A DNA stretch of 64,000 nt from Erodium maritimum (taxonomy: Eukaryota > Streptophyta > Magnoliopsida > Geraniales > Geraniaceae), in NCBI GenBank assembly GCA_963921825.1, contig OY997594.1, positions 37,628,557-37,692,556 on the forward strand, given 5' to 3'. The notes beneath the pieces are model-generated. The model searched no databases. It saw nothing but the letters and a program-made list of their open reading frames with translations, and had not been told where the DNA came from. The stretch's first letter is position 1. The number at the start of each line of letters is the position of its first letter. Shown in pieces: positions 1-12,002 of the stretch. The position numbers and the translations under genes were made by a program.

Positions 1-370
1 AGAAAAAGTTATAATCAAAAGCAGAACCAAGCTCATGAGAGTTACTTCCACTTTTATAGCTTGGATTGTCTCTTGTATCGTGCCTCCTAGGGTTTCTTTA
101 ACCCTTAGAGTCACGATCATGGAAAATCTATTTGGTTCCTTATGTTAGAGTCTTTCCCAATCAGAACAGATCACTATTAGAGAAGTATCTCCAAACTAAG
201 AAACAAATATACAGCACCGGATAAGCACATATACACACAAGATGTCTGTTGACATATGGGATGACATCTTTACTTTTCTATCTTTACTCCCCGACACACA
301 CTAGATGTTTGTTAACAACTTGAATAAAATCTTGCTTGACACAAACACGGCCAACATATATGTGACAACA
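1..370 (-). mobile_element. Putative 3' LTR piece of a minus-strand Copia element
   Basis: Read on the minus strand, a purine-rich stretch ending GGAGAGAT lies directly before a TG dinucleotide at 370, which is the usual polypurine tract/3' LTR junction of plant Copia elements. The LTR would run leftward from 370 and leave the window. The sequence at about 371-560 would be the last internal part, but no recognisable pol domain remains. The second LTR and a target duplication are not visible, so this is an inference from the junction alone. Confidence 0.35.
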
Positions 371-1232
371 ATCTCTCCATTTGACTATTTTTGTAGGCAA
401 ACACCTTAGCTCTTTCAATCTTAGGGGTGACAAACACATAAAGACTATAGTCTCTTAACATGCAATGTTCAAACACAATTTCTTCAGCTCCCTGCACGCA
501 TGCTTCACAAACATCTATCATCAACAGCTCTAATCTAGGCATCATCCTCTGTATATATTCTTTCTCCTCCTCATTGTCTCAAAAAGTATTTGGATTGAAA
601 AGAAACCGCTAATGGTAACTGATTAATGGGGATGACTATGCGTCAAAACCCTCTTTTAACGTGCATCAGGACACGGTCATCAAGCAATATATGTGACGAT
701 TAAGTACCGGTTGATCCCACAGGGAGTAGAGGTGTCACTAGTATTTTGCTAAAACCTGGGACGTGGGCTGTCACTTCTACATCCCCGAAAGGGAAAATAA
801 AGAGCAGAAAAGTAAATGGTAGTTGTTTAGGTTTAAAAAGCAGTAAAATATATATACACGCTACCACCTAAGACACATAACTTTTGATTCACACAAGGAG
901 TCGGTCACGAGTACAAGTAAAATTGACTTCCAATTAACGCATGGTTTGGTTAACGATGGTGAAATAAAATAATGCTTTCCTTATGGTCTAAGAACACTTA
1001 AGTTCCTATGTATGCGATATCATGAAATCAACCACATACAAGTCACGGGGAGAGGGCACAAGAGCATTGCCCGGACCGATATGCGAACCACCAATCATCG
1101 GAAAGCAATAAAAATACGGTCTAGTTCTATGATCTTGCGCGAAGCTCAATCAATCCTCAAACGATAGATAACGACAACGAATGCATGTCATTCTCGCTAA
1201 CAACTATCAGAAGTAGAGATAGTTACACCACT

Positions 1233-1512
1233 TGGCGAATCGACTCAGCTACGCGTAGTTCACTTCCTAATTCTCGAATGCCATCGGTAACGACAAACAC
1301 CAAAAATAAGGTAGAACTAAATAGAGTATCGAATCACGATACTCTGGTACAACACAAGCATGAGAGGACTCTAAATAAGTAGCGAATCTACTTAGCTACA
1401 CCTAGTTCACTCCTCGAATATCAAACACCAACAATTCAGATGGTACCAATAATCAAGTTGAACTAAATAGAACCTCATTCTAGTAATACACAAGCGTAAG
1501 CAAATTCTATAA
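1233..1512. repeat. Imperfect tandem duplication, unit about 140 bp
   Basis: Two adjacent diverged copies (about 1233-1376 and 1377-1512) share in the same order: cgaatc, tagctac, tagttcact, tcgaat, aacacca, gaactaaatagag/aac and acacaagc. They lie inside the LTR-like stretch. No coding potential is shared. Confidence 0.5.
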
Positions 1513-2159
1513 ATGTGAAATCCCATCTCACATTAGATCGAATCATGGATCGCTCCAAACATCAATCTACATAGCGCACACAACAATTAGGTAAAATCCC
1601 CAAATTGTTCGGTCGACTTGAAACACACAAGAGAATCGAGAAAACACATCCTAACATATTAGTATCTCGTCAATAGGAAATCAAGGCATAACAAATATCG
1701 AAAATCCTAAATAAGTTCACTAAATGGCTAAAGTTTGCATTTTTACGAACTCTAACCTAGAACTTAATATACACCTGAGAGATGAAATAGCTAGCACACG
1801 AAATCGGGTTCAGAAACATGAAATTCCAAACACAAAGTAAGAGAATCATGCATTAGCATCGAGTAGCTTAAATATAGATGAATACCCATACAAGAAATTG
1901 GATGCTATTTAAGCTCAAAACCCCAAATCATGCCAAAAACATCACCAAACTCAAATTAACCACAAAACCATGCATCAATTTAAGGAAAATCAACATTTAC
2001 ACAACACCCATGACCAAAGCTTAGAATCCAAGGTCATGGAATCCAAATCCTACTCAAGCATACCAAAAAAAAAAAGCTTTACAACAAAATAGAGAAGAGT
2101 AGAGATTAAAACCGGGATTGGGTTGAGAAACCCAATCGAAAACTCCTCTAGCTTGCAAA

Positions 2160-2221
2160 CCCACCATCTCCAACTCTGCAAAGCTTCAACACATGAAAAT
2201 GGAGAAGTTGGAGATGGTGGG
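2160..2221. repeat. Perfect 16-bp inverted repeat (hairpin)
   Basis: Positions 2160-2175 (cccaccatctccaact) and 2206-2221 are exact reverse complements separated by 30 nt. RNA from either strand would form a 16-bp perfect stem. It sits in a non-coding stretch of repeat-like DNA. Confidence 0.85.
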
Positions 2222-2377
2222 AGGCTCATAGATGCTTGAAACCTCCTTGGATCGTCTTAGTTATGGTTTTAATGCTCTTTAGAAGAAGAACACCAAAAAC
2301 AAAAATGAAGAACTTGAAGAACAAGAAAGAGAAAATAAAAGATAAACTTGAAATGTATTTTTTGATATAAAAGTCTT

Positions 2378-3146
2378 GGGATATTTACGATTTGGTACCC
2401 AAATGTTTCGTCCACGAACGATATGGTACCCTTATGTTTCAAACGACCAATTTGGTACACAAATGATTTGTCCACGGACGGAAGTATCATATTCCGTTAG
2501 AAAACTAACGGAATATTCCTCTAAATTAGACATGTGCAGTTAAGTGGGATGTGAAATGATGATTTTACCCTTTTGTATTTTAAGCTTATAAATGTGATAG
2601 ACAAAATTACCATTATACCCTTAGTTATAATACAATATATAATTAAATTAATTTTTTTAAATTTTTTAAAATTTAAGATTAAAAAATAAAATTTAAAATA
2701 TAAATAAAAAATAAAAAATAAAATTTTAAAAATAAAAAAAGTTAAAAAAGTTAAAAATAAAAAATAAAAAAATAAAAAACAATTTATAAAAAATTAATAT
2801 TAAAAAATAGAATAATTAAAAATAAAAAAATTATAAAATAATATTTCAATAAAATAAAATAAATTTATTTATTTTTTTGAAAAAGTAAAATACTTATTAA
2901 AAAATAAGTTTAAATATAAAGTCAAAAGTCAATATAAGAGTAAAACAGTCTTTCAACATTAAAGTCAAAAGTCAACTAAAATGATAAAGAGTAAAATGGT
3001 CTTTTCACTTTGATCTGTTAGTTTTTTAACCCATTAACCCAAATCGTTTGTGGACGAAACATTTGAGTATTAAATTGAAAAAAAAATCATAAGGGTACCA
3101 TATCGTTCGTGAAAAAAACATTTGGTTACCAAATCGTAAATAACCC
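2378..3146. mobile_element. Non-autonomous DNA transposon with about 130-bp imperfect TIRs
   Basis: The left end begins gggatatttacgatttggta (2378) and the right end, reverse complemented from 3146, begins gggttatttacgatttggta. The similarity continues inward about 130 bp on each side, with shared blocks such as cgatatggtacccttatg. The core (about 2540-2990) is very AT-rich and non-coding. The GGG start and long TIRs resemble MULE-type elements, but the 9-bp flanks (aaaagtctt versus aaaaatatg) are not a clear duplication, so the superfamily is uncertain. Confidence 0.7.
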
Positions 3147-3200
3147 AAAAATATGATATCATCTTGAGTCTCTCGGCACAAACATATATATATATATATA

Positions 3201-4445
3201 GGGTAAACTACAAATACATACCCCATACTTTACACGATTAACCGATACCTACCTTAATCTTTTTTTATAACCAATACATACTCAATTGTTACCGAAATAT
3301 AACAGATAGCCCCTACCGTCTGATTTTCCATCCATTTTCTGTTAGCTTTTTCAAAAATACCCATAATACCCTTAACCCTAACCCATAATACCCATAATAC
3401 CCTTAACCATATCCTTTTTCATTTACCATTTTAATAAAAATTCATTTACACTTTTCTGCAAATGCTCGTCTTCTCTGGTGTGTTCTCGCCGGCACCGGTA
3501 ACGCTCCCCACACAACCCGAGCGGCCGCCGCCCATACTCACCGCCGGCACCTCCGACCCATCATCGCTCCGGTTGTGCAGATCTGAAAATGGATTGATTT
3601 TTGGAGGTTTGCTATGGTTGTGTAGATCTGAACATGGATTGAGTTTTGGGGGTTTTGAAATATGTGACTTTAAATGGAGATGGAGATGAATATGAAGGTT
3701 TGGGTATGGGTCCTCCATCTTGATTCAGAGAAGAAAAAAGGGACACAACAACAAGTTTGTGTAAGAACTGTTTCTCAAACTTTTTTCCATGGCAAGAAAT
3801 TTTCTTTTATGAAGTGATGGCCAAATCAATTGAGTAAGGAGCGAATTCGGGTTGTTCTGGATCAGCAGGTTGGAGATAATGCCTGTGGTGGTTTCAGTTG
3901 CAGCTGAGTGGTGCGATGAACAAAAGCCCAAAACCCACAAGCAATTTTCGAGCTTCGTTCGGATCTAGTCGTGTAGTTCTCCTGCGAGCTTCTCAAATCT
4001 GGTCGAGTAGTTCTCCGGCGAGCTTCTCAAATCGTGTTGCAGACGAATCCAACGAAGAAGACGAAGGCTTCGTACAACTTCGTTCAGATCTAGATCTAGA
4101 TTTTCATAAAATTTACTTGTAATTCAATTTTCATTTTAATTATAATTTTCACTTTTTAATCTTAGCTTTTATTTTAATTAATTATTTATAATTTTCGTTC
4201 AGATCTTAAGTGTAAATGAATTTTTTATTAAAATGGTAAATGAAAAGAAATATTGAAAAAGAAATTAGGGTTAAGGGTATTATGGGTATTTTTGAAAAAG
4301 CTAACAGAAAATGGATGGAAAATCAGACGGTAAGGGCTATCTGTTATATTTCGATAACAATTGAATATGTATTGGTTATAAAAAATGATTGAAGTAGGTA
4401 TCGGTTAATCGTGTAAAGTATGAAGTTTGTATTTGTAGTTTACCC
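3201..4445. mobile_element. MULE-like element with 182/181-bp TIRs
   Basis: The left TIR (3201-3382) starts gggtaaactacaaatacata and the right TIR (4265-4445) is its near-perfect reverse complement. Flanks of 9 bp are atatatata (3192-3200) and acatatata (4446-4454), 8 of 9 identical, consistent with a Mutator-type 9-bp duplication although the flank is AT-repetitive. The interior contains no transposase. Its part at about 3470-4090 is much more GC-rich than the surroundings, with open frames on both strands (75 codons at 3462-3689 plus; 90 codons at 3446-3718 minus; 74 codons at 3898-4122 plus) that could be captured host exons, as in Pack-MULEs. I cannot name a source gene. Confidence 0.8.
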
Positions 4446-5869
4446 ACATATATAAGCAAAAATGCATTGTGAGCTAGATATTCACGTTGCCTTGACAATT
4501 CTGTTCTGATCCACAAGCTGACGCACGCTGCAAGAGGGGAGGGTTGAGGCTGCTGGCGTGTGCGATCCCATGCGGACAGGAACAGCGGTCCAGGCGTGGA
4601 ACCGGGCTTCAAAGCCCTCAGATTCGCTTACTCCTGTTGGTAAAAAAACGGACGGTTGTGGATAATAGTCAACGCGCGTGGTCCGGACCATTGGATCTGG
4701 GGAACGCGTGGGTCAGCCGATCTAACGGACAGAGACGCGCGAGTGTAAGGGAAGGGTTGCACCTAATTTGGCCGGATAAGAACATCTTTTCCAATTTTAA
4801 ATTCAAGCTATTTTCGTTAATTCCCGCTCCGTTTGGGGGCCGATTTACCTCGTTCTTGCGCCAATAATTTTCTATTTTTCACGGCCTACAAAAAAAGACC
4901 AATGATCAATATATTTTGAACACTTGAAAAATATCGACTAAGAACGAAGTTTGGCGCAGTTATTTAAAAACGCTAAAAATGTAAACACGAGGCACAACCA
5001 AGATAAAAATATAGGGAAAACTAGCCAATTTAGATAGGACACATTTACGCTTATCAGTAACATATATGGAAGTATTTGGATACATCTGCATTTACATCTT
5101 GTTCAACCAACAGAGCCTGGAGTAGTCCTTTACGCATCTGCTTAAGCTTGTTCATGTGTACTAAGAACATTGCACAAACTTCTCATGTTGCTAGCTCTTT
5201 CCTTAGAATTTCGCCATTAACAACTTTACTAACATTACAATTTTTGTCATTGCTTCTTGCTAAAGGTTATCATAATAAATTTCTTCTTTATCACCATAAT
5301 CCCTTATGTTGGAAAAACGCTTGACAGATCGGAAGAAATATATCTTTCAAGTATAGTAAAACAATCAGTAGCCAATGCATAAAAAAATTAACATAGTAGA
5401 CATACCTAAGACATAGATTGATGCTAGATCCATGTAAAGAATCACAACAGTTTGCTGAAACAAGGGGTGAGTACCAAATACAAGCTTAAGGCCTTTAAAA
5501 AGATATTTTCCTCCTTATCAAATGAGGAGAGAGAGTGGACGAATCTTCATGACATTGCGAGCAGTTTGACAGTTTGCAAGACATTTGGTGATATCTCGAT
5601 GGTCTCAGCTTTTTCAGGGAATCCTTTTTCTTTCCTTCTTCCCAGTAGACTTGAGATCCAAACAATTGGCCTCTTCTTCAAATTGAAATTAGCATTCTTC
5701 TAAGAGTCAAACATGTCTTACGAAAAGTTACATACAACTCATGAGACATCTGCATCTTTTGGGCTAAGATCTTTTCAAACATGTATTTACTAAAAATTTG
5801 AGAATAGTTTGGTCTTAAGGATAACTTCATCTTTTACAGCTCCGCTAATACAACAATCTGAAGCAGTAA
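4446..5869. other. Unassigned intergenic DNA
   Basis: 4490-4860 is GC-richer; the remainder is AT-rich. On the minus strand about 5070-5230 there is a short open stretch containing HMNKLKQMRKGLLQALL that looks protein-like, but I do not recognise it and cannot find joined exons. No element ends or RNA genes were seen. Confidence 0.4.
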
Positions 5870-6186
5870 GAGCACTTACAGCATGCGAACTAGGTACCAA
5901 ACCACGAATCGAATCACGATTTAGTTGTTCGTGAGTCGCGATTTTCACGTTGTGGCGTGTGTGAGTCGTGACTCGCGCACCACTAAATCGTGGTTTGCGA
6001 TTCGGGTGTCGAACGCGACTCTAATTGTGAGTCATAGGTTCATGATTCGTGATCCGTGGTCGGCCCAATGAGAAGGCAACACGTGACGAGGGAAGGAATA
6101 AAAATTTGGACCGTTGGCAACGATCCGATTTCAATGGTTAAATTTTTTTTAATCAAATAAACTTACAAAATTAATTTTTACCCACC

Positions 6187-6194
6187 TATAAATA
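6187..6194 (+). promoter_or_regulatory. TATA box of the PIF ORF1-like relic
   Basis: tataaata lies about 100 bp before the ATG at 6294. The same block and the sequence after it (attcat, accacca, cttctct) recur at 47038-47085 in the deletion derivative, so this is the family's promoter/leader. Confidence 0.5.
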
Positions 6195-6293
6195 CCCTCA
6201 TCCTATTCATCTTAAACTACCAATACTTCTCTCATTTTCTCTCAACTTTCACTCTCAAATTATTTAATTTCTTTCTCAAAAATCTGATCAACA

Positions 6294-6975
6294 ATGTCAG
6301 ACACGTCGACTCAACCACCGTCTTCACCAGAACAACAAGACTACATACCGGAGAAATTCAACGCGACTGGACCAGATCAACACATCTCAAGGAAGCAACT
6401 TCCAACAGATGTTGAACACACCATTCAACCTTGCCGGTGGTTGGAACGCTGACTCTTTCAGCCAATACATGCAACAACATTGGAACCCAGGTACCTTCAA
6501 CCTCTCGTCTTTAATTTCATTCATTAACTCTTTTTATTATAAATGTTTAAATGCATTCATCAATTAATGTTTAAACCAGGTACATTCTAAGCTCCTTTCA
6601 ACTAAGGTGCATTCCAACCACAACCTTTCAACCCCCAATCTTACAATCCCGAGATCAACTATTACGACTACCCCAAGGCTAATCAATACCACCAACAACC
6701 GTCGGTGGCTGCAGCGGCACGCAGATGTCGTCTACGCCGTCCTCTATCGATCCGACACAACGAAAGAACCTGAGAGTAGATAGAAGAACCTAATGGCTCC
6801 ATGAGGTGGACTCGCTTCTAATCAAAATCTGGCTACACACCATCAAATACCCTATAAAGGTCAACTCCTAAGATGGAAGCTCATTTTGGGGCACAATTGC
6901 TAAACAATTCTAGAAAAAGGGCAAATTCGACCCAAAATATTTTAGCTGACAAGCCGTCAAGAGTCATTGGAACAA
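6294..6975 (+). pseudogene. PIF/Harbinger ORF1-like Myb/trihelix protein, N-terminal part
   Basis: The ATG at 6294 opens a Ser/Thr/Pro/Gln-rich N-terminus, followed by asparagine- and glutamine-rich blocks across several frame changes (for example NLAGGWNADSF and FNPQSYNPEINYYDYP). The last part (about 6790-6975) reads WLHEVDSLLIKIWL, then SFWGTIAKQF and VKSHWNK, with stops between. That pattern is the SANT/trihelix-like domain of the accessory ORF1 proteins of plant PIF/Harbinger transposons, which bind DNA and help the transposase. Several stops and frameshifts make it a pseudogene. The frame is cut at 6980 by the Copia insertion and resumes at 15338. Confidence 0.6.
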
Positions 6976-6980
6976 ATAGG
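6976..6980. repeat. Target-site duplication ATAGG, left copy
   Basis: ATAGG here and at 15333-15337 exactly flanks the Sirevirus-like element, fixing its ends. Confidence 0.95.
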
Positions 6981-8738
6981 TGTTAGGTCCCAAGGAATCA
7001 ATCTAGAGGGGGGTGAATAGATTGATTACAAAATATAGCAACTTAAAAATAAATTCGGAAATTTAAACAGCAAGCAAAGATAGCAAGATAGAGAAAGCCA
7101 ACACAAGATATACGTGGTTCACAACTCTCCTTAGAGTTGCTACGTCCACACTAAAGAACTCACTTAGAGTTCGGCCTTTTACTAACTTATAGTAAATGTT
7201 ACAAAATCTCACAAGAACTAATCTTGCAAGTTACAACACCAAATGGGAAGCAAGAACAAATCTTGCAACCACTACAACACTTTGCAAGAACAAATCTTGC
7301 AACCAACTATAACACCCTTTTTCTATCCTACAAGGCCAATTACAATCGAATATATTGAGGTCAACTCACCAAGAGTCAACAATACAATGTGTTTAATCTT
7401 ATGTAGAATAAACACAATGCCTCAATTACAATCAAGATATAAAGATGAAGTACAAGCAAGCTATATATGATTTCAAGATATGTAAGGCTTAGCTCAAGAT
7501 GATTTTGAGAGAAGAGGATTTCAAAATAGTTTACAAAGAGAGCATAACAAGTTCAAGAAGAGATATAACAATAAGAATATATGTTTTTCAAAGATCAAAA
7601 GATATGAAACTATTAGTTCATGACTTTGAAAACAATTTCTTGAACAAAGAAGAATAGAGCTCTGAAGATGACTTTTCTCTCAAAAAAGAAGAAGAACTTT
7701 GTGCTGAATTTTTGTAGAGAAAGAGTAGAAGTGTGTTGTCTTGAAATGAAGAAACAAATGAGGGCTTTTATAGACAAAAACTTGGCACTTGATAATTCAA
7801 AAAAAGAGTTGTTGGAAGAAATACTTGAGTGCAAAGTCAAGTGACATATCTTGACAAGAAATATCCTCAACACATTTCAAGATTGAAATGATGAATTCTC
7901 TCTCTTTCAAAATCAATTTGAATGAATAAAAAAGATTAGATAATAAAAAGAAATCAGATTTTTGAGTAAGGGAAGAGAGATTGAGTGATGAGCTAGCCAA
8001 ACCATATCTTAATGATCATACTTACAAAAATCCTATTGGTAGGACTTGAACCCTTTCAAAATAGACATTTTGAATCTTCCATAGCCTTCCTTGATCATCA
8101 TTGAAGGTCTGAAAATGTCCTTTGAGATTTAAATTTCGTGCACAACTTCATTGGACACAAGTAGATGATGAGCATGCTTGCTGCCAGAAATTTCAGCTTT
8201 GACCTTTGCTTGTTCAAATGAGCATAAGTTTTTCCAAAAGAATCCAAATCAAGTAAGGTCAGTTGGGTTAGAAAATAGACTCATATATCTTTCCAATGGT
8301 ATAGCATAGGCCTATTATTATCTGGTAGATAATCCCAGTTTAATCAAGAAAGACAGTCAAGAGAATCTGCTTTACCTGTTCTGGCAGATTTGATGTCTAC
8401 TCACCTTTCCGTTCATTACTCTCTGATGGAGTATCCAAATGGAGAACCAATTTGATCATTAAACAGTAGACTCACAGAGGTTTCTAAAACATCAAAGAAA
8501 TAGTAATTTGATTAAGAAATGAATTTGATATGATTTTTCAAAGTTACCTCAAATGCAACCAAAGTTGCTGTCTTGAAAAATCCGAAAATCACATGTATAA
8601 AAAATATAAGAACTTTTGTAAAATGAGTTTGATTTGAAACAATAAACATATGGAAGAGTTATTTGATCTTGAATAAATATATGTATACTTATCGTCATCA
8701 AAACACGTAGATTATTATGTTGACACAAGGTCACAACA
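6981..8738 (-). repeat. 3' LTR of Copia-1 (1,758 bp)
   Basis: It begins tgttaggtcccaaggaatca and ends ggtcacaaca on the plus strand, and matches 13689-15332 throughout. It holds a segment of about 113 bp (about 7857-7970) that is missing from the other LTR. Scattered substitutions between the LTRs indicate an insertion that is not recent. Confidence 0.93.
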
Positions 8739-8857
8739 TTCTCCCCCTTTTTGATGATGACAAACACACACTAAATATAAGCACAATTCAAGATAATCAA
8801 ATAAGAAAATATCAAGTAACACTTTAAAAACTCCCCCTAACACTAAGCTCCCCCTTA
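8739..8857 (-). promoter_or_regulatory. Multiple polypurine tracts of Copia-1
   Basis: On the minus strand, AAAAAGGGGGAGA directly abuts the 3' LTR (8739-8752), preceded by AGGGGGAG (8831-8838) and AAGGGGGAG (about 8848-8856). The RNase H-resistant tract primes plus-strand DNA synthesis. Several copies in a row are typical of Sireviruses. Confidence 0.85.
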
Positions 8858-8936
8858 GTGAAAGAGTTATTTTTTTTTCTCTCCCTTTTGGAATCATCAA
8901 AACACATTTTCGTAAAAAAGAATTGAAAGAAAAAGA

Positions 8937-9505
8937 TTACTTCACTTCGGAGGCATCAATCAAGCCAATTTCTCCCCTAATTTTTATGAAAGAAATCGAA
9001 TCAAGGGGTTTTGTAAAAATATCGGCTAGTTGATCACTAGTAGGAACAAATTTCATATCGATAAAACCTTTTTGCACACAATCACGTAAAAAGTGATGTC
9101 TAATTTCGATATGTTTTGTTCTACTATGATGCACAGGATTTAAAGAGAGATTAATTGCGGAAGTATTATCACACATAATAGGAATAGAATCAAACTCTTG
9201 ATTGTAGTCTCGTAAGGTTTGCTTCATCCAAAGAACTTGAGTGCAACACATAGCCGCCGAAATGTACTCCGCTTCGGCCGTTGATAATGCAACACTATTT
9301 TGCTTCTTTGAAAACCAAGAGACCAAACAATTTCCAAGAAATTGACACGTTCCGGATGTGCTTTTCCTATCATCCAAAGAACCCGCATAATCAGAATCAG
9401 AAAATCCAACTAAATCAAAATTAGAATTTTTAGGATAAAATAGAGAAAGATTAAGAGTCCCCCTTAAGTATCTCAAAATTCGCTTCACGGCGGTGAGGTG
9501 ATTCT
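8937..9505 (-). pseudogene. Copia-1 RNase H domain
   Basis: Open frame of about 190 useful codons, read out to 9545 but in register with the reverse transcriptase only from about 9505. It shows GFSDSDYAGSLDDRKSTSG, ALSTAEAEYISAA, the conserved CDN motif (MCDNTSAI) and the ending HIEIRHHFLRD...GFIDMKFV typical of Copia RNase H. It removes the RNA template during reverse transcription. It is separated from the RT frame by a frameshift near 9500-9510. Confidence 0.9.
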
Positions 9506-10857
9506 TTTGGACTACTTTGAAATCTTGCACATAAGCATGTGGCAAATTGGATATCTGGTCTACTTGCCGTTAAGTACAAAAGACTTCCAATCATTCCTCT
9601 ATACTTCGTTTGATCCACACTCTTTCCATCTTCATCTTTGCTCAACTTCTCATTCGTACTAATAGGAGTTTTGACACTTCTTTTGCCATCAATGTTGTAC
9701 TTCTTGAGTAACTCCTTGATATATTTGGTTTGAGAAATGTAGATACCATCTTTGACTTGCTTTATTTGAAGACCAAGGAAGAAAGTTAGTTCTCCCATCA
9801 TACTCATCTCAAACTCACTTGTCATTAGTACTTCAAAATCCTTGCACATAAGATGATTAGTAGATCCAAAAATAATATCATCAACATAAATTTGAACCAA
9901 AAGAATATCATCATCCTTGTGTTTAATAAAAAGGGTTGTGTCTACCTTTCCTCTTGAAAAACCATTGCCAATCAAGAAAATACTTAACCTTTCATACCAA
10001 ACTCTTGGTGCTTGTTTCAATCCATATAATGTCTTCTTGAGCTTGTATACATGATTGGGCTTTGAGGAATCTTCAAAACCGGGAGGTTGAGCTACAAAAA
10101 CTTCCTTATTGATTAGTCCATTCAAAAATGCGGATTTAACATCCATTTGAAATAAAATAAAATCTTTAAAACAAGCAAAGGATAGAAGGATTCTTATCGA
10201 TTCAAGACGGGCAACCGGTGCATAAGTCTCGTCATAGTCAATTCCTTCTTCTTGTGAGTATCCTTGAGCTACTAGTCTAGCCTTGTTTCTCACCACTTCT
10301 CCATCTTCATTGAGCTTATTCCGAAACACCCATTTTGTACCAATAATGTTCTTTTCTTTCGGAATTGGAACTAAATCCCATACCTCATTTCTTGTGAATT
10401 GATTGAGTTCTTGTTGCATTGCTTCAATCCAACAAGCATCCTCTAGAGCCTCGCCAATATTTTTAGGCTCTACTTGGGAGATGAAGGTCGTTTCAACATT
10501 TATCTTATGTTGACTCCGTGTCTTGATTTTATCTTCCACATCTCCAATAATTTGTTCCTTTGGATGAGAAGATTTGTACTTGAAGGATTTAGGAAGTTCC
10601 TTTGGTTTCTCTCCACCTTCTTCTTGGACTTGCTTGGTAATGTCAAGAACAACTTGATCTTCATCATCATCACTTGCATCTTCAACTAGAGGTTGTCTTG
10701 GAAGCTCGCTTTCATCAAATTTGACATGGATGGATTCTTCCACCACTTGAGATCTCCGGTTATAGATGCGATAAGCTTTGCTTCTTGTTGAGTAACCAAG
10801 AAATATACCTTCATCGGACTTAGGATCAAGTTTATCCAATTGGTCCTTTGTGTTCAA
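9500..10857 (-). pseudogene. Copia-1 reverse transcriptase domain
   Basis: Frame of about 450 codons. It starts with the linker after integrase, then WIEAMQQELNQF, NKARLVAQGY, the DVKSAFLNG box, LYGLKQAPR, the catalytic YVDD (9877-9888) and FFLGLQIKQ. All RT boxes are intact, but the frame is cut off upstream by a TGA in place of a cysteine codon (about 10861-10863) and downstream by a frameshift. The ATG at 10857 is internal to the polyprotein, not a real start. Confidence 0.93.
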
Positions 10858-10863
10858 AATATA

Positions 10864-11995
10864 TCACCTACACCCAAACACTTTGAAATAACTTATATTA
10901 GGTGCTCTACCATGCCATAATTCATAAGATGTCTTACCCAAACTTGGCCTTAGGTGTGCACGGTTGGTAATATAGCATGCGGTGTTAACCGCTTCGGCCC
11001 AAAAGTACTTTGGAAGGTTGAACTCATTCAACATTGATCTACTCATCTCTTGCAAAGTTCGGTTCTTCCTCTCCGCTACACCATTTTGTTGAGGAGTCTT
11101 TGATGCGGATACTTCATGTTTGTAACCTTGTGCATCACAATACTTTTCAAGATCACCCATAAACTCACCTCCTCTATCACTTCTTACCTTGATGATTCTA
11201 TCCTCTTTTTCATTTTCTATTCTTCTACACAACTTAACAAACTCGTTACAAGCATCACTTTTATGAGCAAGAAATAATGTCCAAGTATAACGAGTATAAT
11301 CATCTACAATAACAAAAACATAATGTTTTCCACTTAAACTAGCTACACCAATATCCCCATACAAATCCATATGAAGTAATTGTAGAGGTTTGGTAGTGGA
11401 AATTTCACTTTTAGGTTTAAATGAGCTTCTTGTATGTTTACCTTTCATACAAGCATCACATAAAGTCATTTTGTCAACATTGATTGATGGTAGACCATGA
11501 ACTAGAGATTGTTTTGAAAGCTTTTTCAAAAGTTTTGCTCCAATATGGCCTAATCTTCTATGCCATAAGGTTTGAAAATCATTTTCCACAATAAAACATT
11601 TAACATTTTGAATATGCATGTCTCCAAGAGTTGCAACATAAACATTTTGAAATCTTTTTGCTTCAAAAATAATTTTATCATAAGATTTAACAACACATTT
11701 AAATTTGTCAAAAGTAACCGTCAATCCAATGTCACAAAGTTGACTAATGCTAATAAGATTTGCATTTAAACCTTCTACAAGTAAAACATGTTTGATAACG
11801 GGGTTAGGATCCTTACCAACGGTACCAATACCGGTGATTTTGCCTTGTCCCTTGCCAAATTTGACCATTCCTCCAATGCGGTTTGTAAGTGTATTGAATA
11901 GTGTACGGTCTCCGGTCATATGCCTTGAACACCCGCTGTCCATATACCATGTTCCTTGTGTAACTTCTCCTTTGAGGCACACTTGGACGTCTCCA
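10864..11995 (-). pseudogene. Copia-1 protease and integrase
   Basis: The protease active site appears as WYMDSGCSRHMTG near the start. A GAG-pre-integrase zinc-binding region follows (LWHRRLGHIGAKLL, then CDACMKGKHTR). The integrase core follows, with first Asp in LHMDLYGD, VDDYTRYTW, second Asp in SDRGGEF and the Glu in GVAERKNRT. The domain cuts and joins cDNA into the genome. The frame ends at the TGA shared with the RT boundary, and is out of register with gag because of a frameshift around 12000. Confidence 0.93.
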
Positions 11996-12002
11996 TTTGT
12001 TT

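Larger units (their letters stand above)
600..2377 (-). other. Non-coding, LTR-like stretch; no gene seen
   Basis: No long open frame or protein similarity is visible on either strand. Read on the minus strand it contains CTCCCTGTGGGATC (about 714-727), a phrase I associate with the 3' part of LTRs or leaders in Athila/Tat-type Ty3 elements. A degraded GTTTTGACGC follows near 645, loosely like a tRNA-Asp type primer-binding site. This suggests an old solo LTR or a large non-autonomous LTR derivative. No TSD or second LTR was found, so the assignment is weak. Confidence 0.25.

Noticed and set aside
2369-3155. 9-bp target duplication for the element at 2378-3146
   Set aside because: aaaagtctt and aaaaatatg agree in too few positions.
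5076-5703. Two 82-83 codon plus-strand frames
   Set aside because: No domain, no supporting context; the minus strand looks slightly more protein-like but is also unsupported.
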